Below are positions 18,561 through 28,100 of a DNA stretch of 64,000 nt, one piece after another (positions within the stretch are counted from its first letter, which is position 1; every line of letters begins with the position of its first letter). The notes under the pieces are model-generated. The model ran no database searches and was not told where the DNA came from. It was given only the letters and a program-made list of their open reading frames with translations. Origin of the DNA: Granulicella mallensis MP5ACTX8 (GTDB lineage: Bacteria > Acidobacteriota > Terriglobia > Terriglobales > Acidobacteriaceae); contig NC_016631.1 of NCBI RefSeq assembly GCF_000178955.2, forward strand, positions 5,394,001-5,458,000. Reading direction: 5' to 3'. Made by a program: the position numbers and the translations under genes.

Positions 18561-18950
18561 ATGTGGCCCAAAGCTTTTGCACAACTGATCGAACTCGCTC
18601 CACACATCTCCCGGCTGATTCCCGTGGCCGACCGCTTCTTCCAGAGCAAATCGGCCAGTGAGGAGACTCACCGGCGCGCCATGGAAGCGCTGGCCGATGG
18701 CCTGAGCAGCGACATCGGCCAGGCGACGGCGGCTCATGAAAGTCTGTACCGCCAGTTCAACGATCAGAACGAGAAGCTGGCGGGCATCGCTGCGGAAGTG
18801 CGCGCCGCAAAGGCTGCCATCGTGGCTTCAGAGGCACGCATCATCCAGCTGGAGAGGTCCTTGAAGAGCAACACCGAGATGCTGATCGGCGTGTTGGCCA
18901 TCAATGTGGCGCTTCTGGTGATCTCCCTGTACTTCATACTGCACCACTAA
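18561..18950 (+). CDS. Small coiled-coil protein with C-terminal membrane anchor
   Basis: 129-residue protein of unknown function. The middle (residues about 40-100) is a heptad-rich helix including NEKLAGIAAEVRAAKAAIVASEARIIQLERSL, and residues about 105-127 are one hydrophobic helix ending in FILHH. The topology suggests a tail-anchored coiled coil facing the cytoplasm. It lies between the VKOR and hydrolase genes, five bases before the latter. Confidence 0.8.
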   Translation: MWPKAFAQLIELAPHISRLIPVADRFFQSKSASEETHRRAMEALADGLSSDIGQATAAHESLYRQFNDQNEKLAGIAAEVRAAKAAIVASEARIIQLERSLKSNTEMLIGVLAINVALLVISLYFILHH

Positions 18951-18955
18951 GGACG

Positions 18956-20143
18956 ATGCCCTTCCGCATGCCGACATCTGCACCACCCCCTCAAACTGCT
19001 ACTCGATTGCCACGCAGAACTCTGATCGCGGTCCTTGGATTACTCGTTATCGTGATCCCAGCTTGCGCCTGGTCTGCGGTCAAGGCCCATCTACAGGCAG
19101 TCGCGGTCCTGGACCTCGTGGCCAGCCAGCCGGTGCCTGCACCGCTGCAGGCCCTGGCGACTGAGCCCATCACCACCAGCGAGATAAAAATCAACACGAG
19201 CCAGGGCACCGTGCGCGCTCGGCTCTATACGCCGCTGCATCATCCGAAGGCGCCCGCGCTGGTCGTGCTGCATGGAGTGCACCATCTCGGCATGGATGAG
19301 CCACGATTGATTGCCTTCGCCTCGGCCATGGCCTCCTGCGGTCTGCGTGTACTCACACCGGAGCTGCCGGACATCAAGGACTACCACATCGGCGCGAACT
19401 CTATTGCAACCATCGGCGACACAGCCACATGGCTGGCACAACAAGATGGTGGACAACCTGTAGGGGTTATGGGCCTGAGCTTCTCAGGCGGGCTGTCGCT
19501 CCTCGCCGCCTCTGATCCAAAGTTCCAGCCGAGCATCAAGTTTGTCGTCGCCGTTGGTTCGCAGGACGAGATGTCGCGTGTAGCCGAGTACTATCGCACC
19601 GGCAAAGACCTGCGCCCCAATGGGACCGTAGAGTTGCTGGCCCCGCATGAATACGGTGCGCTGGTGCTGGAGTATGAGAACCTCGAAGACTACGTTCCGG
19701 CTCCCGATCTCGAGCCTCTGCGCGCCGTGCTGCGTGCGCATCTGTACGAAGACCTCGCCGCCGAGAAATCTGCCCTGTCCAGGCTGACGCCCTCCCAGCT
19801 TGCTGAAGTAAAGCAATTGATGGATACCACCTCCACGGCAACCCATGATCGACTGGCGGCTGCGGAGACAAAGCACATCGCGGAGATGGCCGGCGTCAGC
19901 CCGCATGGACACCTGCGGCAACTCACGACACCGGTCTACCTGCTGCATGGGGAAGGCGATAACATCATTCCTTCCGCGGAGACTCTATGGATGGCTGATG
20001 AGTTACCGAGCGAGACGCTGAAGGCTTCACTGGTCTCGCCTGTACTCACTCATATCGATATTGATAACCATGGTCCGACAGCGATGGATCGCTGGCAGTT
20101 GGTGCATTTCTTTGGGTTAATTCTAGATGCGGCAGCCCACTGA
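18956..20143 (+). CDS. Membrane-anchored alpha/beta hydrolase
   Basis: 395-residue hydrolase. After a Pro-rich start and one N-terminal membrane helix (RRTLIAVLGLLVIVIPACAW), residues from about 75 onward form an alpha/beta fold. An oxyanion-loop stretch LVVLHGVHHLG is followed by the nucleophile elbow G-L-S-F-S-G-G, with Ser as nucleophile. Late motifs are LLHGEGDNIIP (acid) and THIDIDNHG (His). An inserted helical lid lies in between. Substrate unknown; dienelactone-hydrolase or acyl-esterase-like activities are equally possible. Last gene of the VKOR operon, followed by repeats. Confidence 0.85.
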   Translation: MPFRMPTSAPPPQTATRLPRRTLIAVLGLLVIVIPACAWSAVKAHLQAVAVLDLVASQPVPAPLQALATEPITTSEIKINTSQGTVRARLYTPLHHPKAPALVVLHGVHHLGMDEPRLIAFASAMASCGLRVLTPELPDIKDYHIGANSIATIGDTATWLAQQDGGQPVGVMGLSFSGGLSLLAASDPKFQPSIKFVVAVGSQDEMSRVAEYYRTGKDLRPNGTVELLAPHEYGALVLEYENLEDYVPAPDLEPLRAVLRAHLYEDLAAEKSALSRLTPSQLAEVKQLMDTTSTATHDRLAAAETKHIAEMAGVSPHGHLRQLTTPVYLLHGEGDNIIPSAETLWMADELPSETLKASLVSPVLTHIDIDNHGPTAMDRWQLVHFFGLILDAAAH

Positions 20144-20145
20144 CA

Positions 20146-20407
20146 ACTGTTGCTTTTGTTTTTCTGGTTTGTCATTCCGAGCGCAGCGAGCGAATCTGCT
20201 TCCTCCCGTTTTTTGTTCGTATTCCCTATAACGTATAGGTCGGCACAGAAGGGGCATCGTCGTATTGCACATAGCGCTTGTGGCAGCATAAGCGAAGAAC
20301 GGGAGGAAGCAGATTCGCTCGCTGCGCTCGGAATGACAAGCAAGAAAGGCAACAGCAAGAGCAGAAGCAGATTCCCTTCGGGAATGACAACAAGAAAAGC
20401 AAAGACC
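20146..20407. repeat. Cluster of GATTCCC/GCGCTCGGAATGACAA repeats
   Basis: Contains an inverted pair. The left arm reads TTTGTCATTCCGAGCGCAGC followed by GAGCGAATCTGCTTCC. The right arm, around 20300-20345, is the complement and ends GCTCGGAATGACAAGCAAG. A third, direct GATTCCCTTCGGGAATGACA unit follows at about 20370-20395. It fills the 298-bp gap between the hydrolase and the threonine deaminase. No other feature is seen there. Confidence 0.9.
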
Positions 20408-20441
20408 AAAGCTGTGGCGAACTACAATCGAAGTCAACGCT

Positions 20442-21476
20442 ATGCCAGACCTCATCACCCTCGCCGACATCCACGCCGCCCAGGCACGCATCGCAGGCAC
20501 CGCCGTGCGCACGCCTCTTGTACGTCTTAGCCGCGCGCGATTGCGCATGGCCGGCTTCGCCGAGTTCGCAGAGAACACACCGGATATCTATCTGAAGGAC
20601 GAAGCCGCGCAGCCCATCGGCAGCTTCAAACTACGCGGCGCGTACAACAAGATCGCCCAGCTTTCCGCGGAACAGCTGCAGCGCGGCGTTATCACCTACT
20701 CTTCGGGCAATCATGCGCAGGGTGTGGCGTTCGCGGCACGGGCGCGGGGAGCGAAGGCTGTCATCGTGATGCCCTCGAACGCACCGCAGTTGAAGGTGGA
20801 GGCCACCAAGGCGCTCGGAGCGGAGATCGTCACCGTTGGCCCGGCGAGCCTGGAGCGTAAACAAAAGGCTGAAGAGCTCGAAACGCTGCACGGTTACACG
20901 ATGGTGCCACCCTACGACGACGAGGCCGTCATCACCGGACAGGCCACCTGCGGCCTGGAGATTTTCGAACAACTGCCGAACGCAGGGCTCGTGCTGGCAC
21001 CCGTCTCCGGCGGAGGCTTGCTCTCTGGCGTGGCTAGTGGGATCAAGCTCGCAGCGCAGGCGGCAGGCCATGTCGCACCGAAGATTTGGGGCTGCGAGCC
21101 CGAGCTTGCTGCCGACGCCAAGGAGTCCTTCGACACGCGCACACTCGTCGAGTGGCCCGCCGCCAAGACCACCCGCACCCTGGCCGATGGCCTGCGCACG
21201 CAGTCACTCGGCGAACGCAACTTCCGGCATATCCTGCAGTTTGTCGATGGCATTGTGACCGTCACAGAAGACGAGATTCGTACCGCCCTGCGCCTTATCC
21301 TGGGCGCAACCGCACTGGTTGCGGAACCCTCCGGCGCAGTCACCCTGGCAACGATCCTCTTTCATGCGCACGAGCTTCCCAAGGCTGACAAGGTTGTCGC
21401 CGTACTCTCCGGGGGGAACCTCGATCCGGCGCTACGTGCTGAACTTGAGGCTGAAACAAAAGCTATTAACAGCTAA
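20442..21476 (+). CDS. Threonine/serine ammonia-lyase without regulatory domain
   Basis: 344-residue PLP enzyme deaminating L-threonine to 2-oxobutanoate (isoleucine precursor) or L-serine to pyruvate. The PLP lysine is Lys63 in GSFKLRGAYNK, the substrate loop is SSGNHAQG, and the glycine-rich phosphate loop is SGGGLLSG. The sequence stops after the catalytic domain, so the C-terminal ACT-like domain that makes IlvA sensitive to isoleucine is missing. This resembles catabolic TdcB or serine-racemase-type enzymes. It lies 10 bases before the next gene and may be co-transcribed with it. Confidence 0.92.
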   Translation: MPDLITLADIHAAQARIAGTAVRTPLVRLSRARLRMAGFAEFAENTPDIYLKDEAAQPIGSFKLRGAYNKIAQLSAEQLQRGVITYSSGNHAQGVAFAARARGAKAVIVMPSNAPQLKVEATKALGAEIVTVGPASLERKQKAEELETLHGYTMVPPYDDEAVITGQATCGLEIFEQLPNAGLVLAPVSGGGLLSGVASGIKLAAQAAGHVAPKIWGCEPELAADAKESFDTRTLVEWPAAKTTRTLADGLRTQSLGERNFRHILQFVDGIVTVTEDEIRTALRLILGATALVAEPSGAVTLATILFHAHELPKADKVVAVLSGGNLDPALRAELEAETKAINS

Positions 21477-21486
21477 AATCTCAGCC

Positions 21487-22497
21487 ATGCGCTTCCCTTC
21501 TGTCACCGCAGCGGTCCTGCTTCTGCCCGGACTGCTGTTTGCGCAAAAACAGAAGAGGGACAACCGCAGCGGCTACGAGCGATCGGCGCGTTCGACAGTG
21601 CTGCATACGGCCAACGTCTACGCCACTCCCGACAGCAGCGCCCCGCCGATCGTCACGGTCACTCCCGGCCATGAGATCGTCGTGACGGCGCACAACGGCC
21701 CGTGGGTGAACGTCTTTGCCAACACCGACACCAAGGAAGACGTAGACCCCGACTCCAAGCCCGAGTTCGAAGATCCCGAGGCCAATCCCGATCCAAGCTC
21801 CGGCTGGATTCGCGACAAGGGCATCGTCGGCCCAACCACACCAAACGGCGATGTACTGATCTATGGCGCGGCTGCCGAGTATGAAGCGCAGGCGATGCGA
21901 CCGCACGCGCCTAAAGGAGCCGACCAGGCCGCGCATCTGCTCTATCATCGCGTCGCCAACTACTTCCCCGACTCACCGCTCGCACCCGAGGCCGAGTTTC
22001 GCGCCGCCGACATTCGCTGGCAGCTCGACAAGCTCGACATCTCCACGCTGCCCAGCGCGCATGAGCAGGAAGCCTTTCTGCGTCCTCAGATATATGAAGG
22101 CGAGTTCAAGCATCTGATGAAGCTCTATCCGAACTCTCCGTTTACAGCACGCGCGGCGTTCGAACTGCTCGACAACAAACTCTGCGGCGACTGGCAGGGC
22201 CTTCCGAAGTGTCCAGAGATGGAGACGCAGCTTTATTTGAAATACGCAGACCGCTATCCCGATGGTCCGAAGTCTGCCGAAGCGCTCTATAACGCGGCCT
22301 ATCGCCAAGGTGCGCTGGTGACGATGTACGCGCTCGATGAGAATAAAAAGAATTCAGAGGCAGCAGCGAAGAACTGCCAGTCGATTGCCGATGAGCTGCG
22401 GCAGAAGTATCCGCAGTCGGACTTCGCGGCTCGCGCCGCGACCGTTGCTTTTCGTGTGAAGCAAGGTATTCCGGTCTATGGGAATGATCGAGATTAA
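21487..22497 (+). CDS. Exported SH3-like/TPR-like protein
   Basis: 336-residue exported protein from the ATG at 21487, which gives a signal peptide MRFPSVTAAVLLLPGLLFAQ. An in-frame ATG upstream lies in the deaminase gene. Residues about 35-130 resemble a bacterial SH3-like segment (TANVYATPDSSAPPIVTVTPG). The rest is helical with YfiO-like patterns such as YFPDSPLAPEAEFRAADIRW, YPNSPFTARAAFELL and YPQSDFAARAA. It probably binds peptidoglycan or partner proteins in the periplasm. The stop overlaps the convergent FGE gene's stop by four bases. Confidence 0.8.
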   Translation: MRFPSVTAAVLLLPGLLFAQKQKRDNRSGYERSARSTVLHTANVYATPDSSAPPIVTVTPGHEIVVTAHNGPWVNVFANTDTKEDVDPDSKPEFEDPEANPDPSSGWIRDKGIVGPTTPNGDVLIYGAAAEYEAQAMRPHAPKGADQAAHLLYHRVANYFPDSPLAPEAEFRAADIRWQLDKLDISTLPSAHEQEAFLRPQIYEGEFKHLMKLYPNSPFTARAAFELLDNKLCGDWQGLPKCPEMETQLYLKYADRYPDGPKSAEALYNAAYRQGALVTMYALDENKKNSEAAAKNCQSIADELRQKYPQSDFAARAATVAFRVKQGIPVYGNDRD

Positions 22498-23462
22498 ACG
22501 ATCCTGGGATGAGCCTTTCCTACGCATCGAAAGCCAATATTCGAGGCCGAACTATCAGGAGTATTGGAGGTCCGCGCCGCCACCCTGTAGCGATTGCAGT
22601 AGGAGGCGTGGCACAGAAACGATCCGCCCTTCATCACCTTGGCTTCGCCGACCGGCGGACCCACAGGATCTTGTGAGGTAGAAAACGTCGTGCCGAACCA
22701 GTCTGCACACCACTCCCACACGTTGCCGGTAACGGAGTACAGGCCATAGCCGTTCGGTGGAAAGCTATCGACCGGACAGCTTCCGGCATAACCATCTTCG
22801 GCTGTATCTTCTCGGGGAAACTGGCCCTGCCAGATATTGCACAGATGCCTTCCCTTGGGAGTCAGTTCATCGCCCCAGGGATAGAGCTTCTGCTCAAGAC
22901 CACCGCGAGCGGCATACTCCCACTGGGCTTCGGTGGGCAGTGCCCTCCCTGCCCACGCGGCATAGGCTGCGGCATCGTTCCAGGAGACGTGTACTACCGG
23001 ATGGTTCTGCCTGTCCTTCACGTCGGAGCCAGGGCCTTCCGGGTGATTCCACGTAGCACCGGGGACCTTGCACCACCAGGGCGTCATCGCGACGGTGTCT
23101 TCTACCACTTCTTCGAAACGCTCCTCGGGAATGTGTGACCAGAAGACGAACGACCAACCAAAGACTTCAGCCTCGGTGCGATAGTTTGTCGCTGCGATAA
23201 AGGCAGCGAAGTCGGCATTCGTAACCGGGTAGGTGTCGATGTCGAAGGCCGAGAGCGAGACAGGACGAACCGGGCCTTCGCCATCGGCGGGAAAGCCTCG
23301 TTCGTAGTTGGTGCCCATGAGAAAGGTGCCGCCGGGGAGCGGGATCGTCGCACGGTTTGGAGCTAGACCGGGGGTATAGACCAGTGGGGCTTCAACAGGA
23401 GTTGAAGCTTCGCGGACGGCTGTCGGCGTGCAGCAGGATTTGGGGTTGTTGTCAGTACTCAT
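22494..23462 (-). CDS. Formylglycine-generating enzyme (sulfatase-modifying factor)
   Basis: 322-residue copper-dependent oxygenase that converts the active-site cysteine of sulfatases to C-alpha-formylglycine before folding. The catalytic cysteine pair is Cys284 and Cys289 in SFLCHASYCNRYR, the hallmark of true FGEs rather than related lectin-like or ergothioneine enzymes. FGE-sulfatase fold landmarks PTEAQWEYAARGG, VTGNVWEWCADW and the terminal NIGFRC are present. No signal peptide, so cytoplasmic. It lies 245 bp after the sulfatase gene on the same strand and is its obvious partner. Confidence 0.95.
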   Translation of the reverse strand: MSTDNNPKSCCTPTAVREASTPVEAPLVYTPGLAPNRATIPLPGGTFLMGTNYERGFPADGEGPVRPVSLSAFDIDTYPVTNADFAAFIAATNYRTEAEVFGWSFVFWSHIPEERFEEVVEDTVAMTPWWCKVPGATWNHPEGPGSDVKDRQNHPVVHVSWNDAAAYAAWAGRALPTEAQWEYAARGGLEQKLYPWGDELTPKGRHLCNIWQGQFPREDTAEDGYAGSCPVDSFPPNGYGLYSVTGNVWEWCADWFGTTFSTSQDPVGPPVGEAKVMKGGSFLCHASYCNRYRVAARTSNTPDSSASNIGFRCVGKAHPRIV

Positions 23463-23586
23463 CGCACGTCCATCACTTTAGATTGTAGGTCGTGAGCAGA
23501 GCCCTGTTACATGAAGATCCTCTTAGGTACCAGAGAAGAACTCTTACCTCTGGAAGAGGTTGGGTTTGCCTCGACATCATTCCCTC

Positions 23587-23641
23587 AGTGGCTAAAGCCA
23601 CTATATGCAGCGGCCTCTGACGGCGGGGCTGAAGCCCCGCC
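23587..23641. repeat. Two GCT(GA/AA)AGC-core hairpins between sulfatase and FGE genes
   Basis: Perfect hairpins AGTGGCTAAAGCCACT (23587-23602) and GGCGGGGCTGAAGCCCCGCC (23622-23641), sharing the GCT-[AG]A-AGC centre with differing stems. They belong to the repeat family also seen in ligA and near 55.8 and 56.8 kb. The rest of the 245-bp gap shows no gene. Confidence 0.9.
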
Positions 23642-23707
23642 CTTTCAAAGCAAAACCGGAACGCTGCCCCCACCACCAGAACATTGACCTCACCTCAGAG
23701 ACCTGTC

Positions 23708-25168
23708 CTACGGATAGAGCTTCGCTTCCACGATCTCAGGCTCAGGCTCTCCAGCCGCCACAATCAACTTCTTCAACTGCTCGCGTAACTCATTGGCCTT
23801 CTCGCGATATTCCTTGCGGCCCGCGAGATTAACCAGCTCGTTGGGATCAGCGCGCTGGTCGTACATCTGGTACTCGGTATAGGTCTTGGCTGCCAACTCT
23901 TTGCCGCCCGACATATCGGCGACGCAGTAAGTCCAATCCGGCGTACGGATCGCGCGCCCGGTCATCGACTCGCTGATCTGGATGAGCTGCTGATTTGGCC
24001 AATGCTGACGCGCCTCAGGATCGTTGAGCAACGGCAGCACGCTGTGTCCCTTCCAAGTGGAAGGCACAGGAACACCTGCTGCTTCGAGCAGAGTAGGCGC
24101 AAGATCGATAAGCCCAATCAGTTCGGGAACCTGTTGTGTTCCGCGGAAACCGGGACCGTCGATCACCAACGGCACACGGATCGAGCTGTTGTGCGTGCTG
24201 CGCTTGTACTCCTGGTTGCGCGTCATGAAGTGGCAGCCGTGATCGCTGATGAAGACGAAGATCGTGTTCTCGGCTAGATGCTCTTCTTCAAGGATGCGAC
24301 GCACACGTCCCACTGAAGTATCGATGGACTCTATGCAGCCGTAGTAGTCCGGAAGCTGCGCCTGCCAGGTGCCGGGCAGCGCGCGAAGGTCGTCAGGCAC
24401 CACCGAGTTGACGTAGCGCGCAGCCGCGCCCTTGGGGGCGATGGGCTGGTGCATGTCGTTCTGCTGGTGAGGCTCTAACTGCGAGATGAAGAGGAAGAAC
24501 GGCTTGTCGTGCTTCTGGCGAAGAAACTTCTCTGCACGGTCGGTGAGAAAGTCGACGCGATACTCGTCCTTGTAGGTGATCTCTTTCCCATCGCGGTCCC
24601 AGATCGTTCCTTCATAAGGGTGCGAGGTGTTTTCAATTGCGTTAGCCCCTTCCCAGAGGTCGAGAAAACCACCGCGGTCTTCGGCCTTGACCGCTCCCGG
24701 GCTGCCGCCCTGTGCCGGGTTCTCCAGGGCGAGATGCCACTTGCCGATGAGGTTCGCCGAGTAGCCTGCCTTGCGCAGCTCTCCTGCAAGTGTCGGCAGT
24801 GATTTATCCAACTCCAGGCCGTTGTGCCAGACTCCGGTCTCCGTGGCATAGCGGCTGGTAAAGATTACCGAGCGCGCCGGAGCGCATACAGGTTGATTGG
24901 TAACCGCATGGGTGAAGTTCTTGCCCCGTGCTGCAATGGCGTCGATGTTCGGCGTGTGCGTAGAACTATTGCGACCGTTGGCGCCAACAAAGTCCGACCG
25001 GAACTGATCGGCGAGATACAACACGATGTTGGGACGTGAGGCAGGCTTTGCCGCGGCGCCCTTGGACTGTTCCGCCTCAGCGGCACCTGACACAGCAGCA
25101 GCTACCGCGGTTGCCACGGTGCCCTTCAAAAATGATCGGCGGCTCTCTATCGTTTCCGGCATCTTCAA
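23708..25168 (-). CDS. Tat-exported sulfatase (Cys-type)
   Basis: 486-residue hydrolase of sulfate esters. The N-terminus has a twin-arginine signal (SRRSFLKG, then a hydrophobic stretch ending SGAAEA), so the folded enzyme is sent to the periplasm. The catalytic motif is C95-A-P-A-R, the cysteine that FGE turns into formylglycine. Metal-site residues are in the ADQFRSD and SDHGCHF stretches. The family is broad (heparan, carrageenan, fucoidan, choline or aryl sulfates) and the substrate cannot be named. The start lies only three bases after the upstream Oar receptor gene's stop, indicating one transcript. Confidence 0.94.
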   Translation of the reverse strand: MKMPETIESRRSFLKGTVATAVAAAVSGAAEAEQSKGAAAKPASRPNIVLYLADQFRSDFVGANGRNSSTHTPNIDAIAARGKNFTHAVTNQPVCAPARSVIFTSRYATETGVWHNGLELDKSLPTLAGELRKAGYSANLIGKWHLALENPAQGGSPGAVKAEDRGGFLDLWEGANAIENTSHPYEGTIWDRDGKEITYKDEYRVDFLTDRAEKFLRQKHDKPFFLFISQLEPHQQNDMHQPIAPKGAAARYVNSVVPDDLRALPGTWQAQLPDYYGCIESIDTSVGRVRRILEEEHLAENTIFVFISDHGCHFMTRNQEYKRSTHNSSIRVPLVIDGPGFRGTQQVPELIGLIDLAPTLLEAAGVPVPSTWKGHSVLPLLNDPEARQHWPNQQLIQISESMTGRAIRTPDWTYCVADMSGGKELAAKTYTEYQMYDQRADPNELVNLAGRKEYREKANELREQLKKLIVAAGEPEPEIVEAKLYP

Positions 25169-25171
25169 CTC

Positions 25172-28100
25172 CTACCAATAAATCTTTGCAGCGAACTGCA
25201 GTTGTCTTGAATTATCACGCGTGCTGGTGATCGACGCGAACGTAGAGGGCGTTGTAAAGGTAAGGCTTCCGGGGGCGGAGAAGTTCGGCGTATTAGTGAT
25301 GTTGAAAGCCTCGGCACGAACTTCCAACCGCGTTCCTGCGACAAGGGGAATCTGCCGGAAGAGCGAAGCGTCGAGCTTATGGTAAGCCGGCCCGCTAACC
25401 TGAGTAGGAGAGCCTCCCAGGGCTGCCAGCCCGGTAGCTGTCGTAGCAGGGTTGGCAAAGGCTGCCGGGTTCAGGAACTGCTTCGCATTGTGAGGACCTG
25501 CATAAGGGTTCTGCCCTGCCACTTTTAGAGCATTGCATCCCAAACCAGCCGCGGTGGTAACCGAGCAGGCCACGGTGAGAGGCTGACCATCCTGCACGGT
25601 TGCGATTGCCTGCAACGACCATCCGCCTGCCACATAAGCCGCAGGCCCATGCGTGAGCAGCGCGCGCCCGTGACCGAACGGCAGAGCATAGGTTCCATTC
25701 GCGTGGAAGATATTGCGGACATCGGTATCGCAGAGAGCGTAGTCAAGCCCGATGCCGGCACCCGGAACATAAGGCGCGCGATAACTGCCGATATTGTTAT
25801 CGAGCTGGTCGCGCGCATCGCCCATGCACTTCGACCATGTGTAGTTGGCATCGAGCGTCAGGCCATTCGACCAGCGGCGGGTGACATCGAGTTGCAGGCC
25901 GTTATAGTTTGTTACGCCTGACGGAGTGATGAAAGTACCGCCACGGGCAAAGTCAGGAAAGAAACTATTCGTCTGCGCATTCGCAGTTGAGGGAAGAACC
26001 GTATCGAGTGTGTTGGTATTGATCGGGGTCTGCAGGTGTCTCGAGACTGACCCCGCGTAGCCTACCTTCAGGACAGTCGTCGCAGTAAGTTGATATTGCA
26101 CCTGCAGGTTGTAGCCTTCGGTATAGGCACTCTGCCAGTTGTACTGCCTGCCAAGAAGAGTAATGCTCGAGAGGTTCGCGTTGGCTGCATTGAGTGGAAC
26201 GTTCGTCAACCCATTGGCCAACGTGCCGATGGAGTTATCCGGCGTTAGCGGGGTAACAGGATTGCCTGCGGTATAGCTTGTCGCGATATTGAACGGGAAG
26301 TTCGCGCCCGGCTGTGCGCTCAAACCGTAATTCTCATAGCCGCCATAAAACAGGCCAAAGCCTGCATGGATCACTGTACGTTGATTCACCTGATAAGCCA
26401 CTCCAAAACGTGGAGCGAAGTTTTCTTTCTGTGCCGTCCCCAGACCCCTGTTGTCGGTTGGCACAAAAGCAATGTGGTCTTTATTCAACAGCGCAATAAA
26501 GGCCTGCGGCACTGCAGCTACCTGTGATCGTGGAACGAGGAATTGAGCGCCGACTGCCGGGTTGCTCAAAGGCCCAGGGAGGAAGTTAGCCTGCCGATCG
26601 TCACGTTCGGTAGGAACACCGTAGTGCTCCCAACGCAGGCCGAGGTTCAAAGTCAGGCGCGAGGTGGCACGCCAGTCGTCCTGAACATAAGCACCGACGT
26701 AGCTCCGGTGAAGGTTGCTGATAGGAGGAAAGCTGGAGGCGCTGACGGTGTTCGCGCCGCCTATATTGTCGTAAGCGGTCGTGGTAGCGTGTTCAATCGA
26801 ATTGACCGTCGGGTTCAGAAGGAACTGTGCGCGGTCAGTGGAGCCGTCCGTCTGGCTCACGATGGAGGTATAGATGCCGCTATAGCCAAACGAACCGCGC
26901 GACGCGGAGGGCGTCGACGTGGGATACAGGAGGCTCTGGTAGAGCAGCCCGGTGCGCAGTACATGGTGGCCGCGCGAGATCGTCACGTTGTCGGAGAACT
27001 GCGTAATGTCACTCGCCTTGTTACTCGGCAGAGAACCCGATTGCCCCAGGTTCGCCAACCCTCCGAAGGTCAGGGTAGGCAAGCCACCATTTCCTGGGAA
27101 CTGCGGAATACCACCGATTCCATACTGCGCCGGAAGGCCTAGCTGATTGGCAAAGGGCTGCTGGCGAATGTCGACCACGCGGCTATAGCCGACGCGCGCT
27201 TCGTTCACGATCTGGGGAGTGAAGATGTGGGTCTCACTTACGGCAACATTCTGCGCCTGCGTCCATCCATTGCCGGGACGGCTCGCCTGACCGTCCGCAA
27301 TACCCTGGAACGGCCCGGGATTCAACTGGTCGGTATCGAGATAGCTGTAACGTACAAACGCCGAATCGCGATCGCTGAAGTGCTGGTCGACACGCAGGTC
27401 GATGCCATCGCTGTTATTCGTCACCGTGGGAAACGAGGTGAAGTTATTCGTCACTCCCCCGGCGGTCGGCGACGGAAATAGATTCAACAAAGCGATCGCG
27501 CTGGAACTCAATCGAGCGCTGGGCAATCTATTGAGCAACGCCACTTGTCCGGCGTTGGTAAAGTTTGTCTGCCCTGCAATGGACCCTGAGTAAAAAGGAT
27601 CGCGCACATAGCCGGTGCTGGTCGCCTTCAGTCCGGTGGTTGCATCGATCTGCCCGCCTGTGATGGGGCGGCTGGTCGCCGGATCGAAGATCGTGCCCAC
27701 GGGAAAGACTCTGCCCAGCAAATCGGTCTTGGTTCCGCTTTGCCCTGTAATCAAGTCGGCGAAGTTCGTAAATCCAGATTGATTTTCGGCAGCAGTAGGC
27801 ACAGTTACAACCTTGCTGCTGTCCTGCGCGCTGCGCATGCCTTGATAGTCGAAGAAGAAGAAGGTCTTGCCTCGGCCGTTGTACAGCTTGGGAATGATTA
27901 CCGGTCCACCGAGGGCGAAGCCGAACTGATTCTGGCGAAAAGCCGGCTTGGCCGCTGCCGTCGCAAAGTAGTTGCGCGCATCCAGGACATCATTGCGGAA
28001 GAACTCCCAGGCATCGCCGTGGAAACTATCGCCGCCTGACTTCGTCGACACATTCAGCACCGCACCTGCAGAGTGGCCGAACTCCGCCGTGTAGTTGTCC

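Noticed and set aside
23473-23832. Short frames between FGE and sulfatase genes
   Set aside because: They read through the GCTGAAGC hairpins and the sulfatase 3' end, and show no coding signal of their own.
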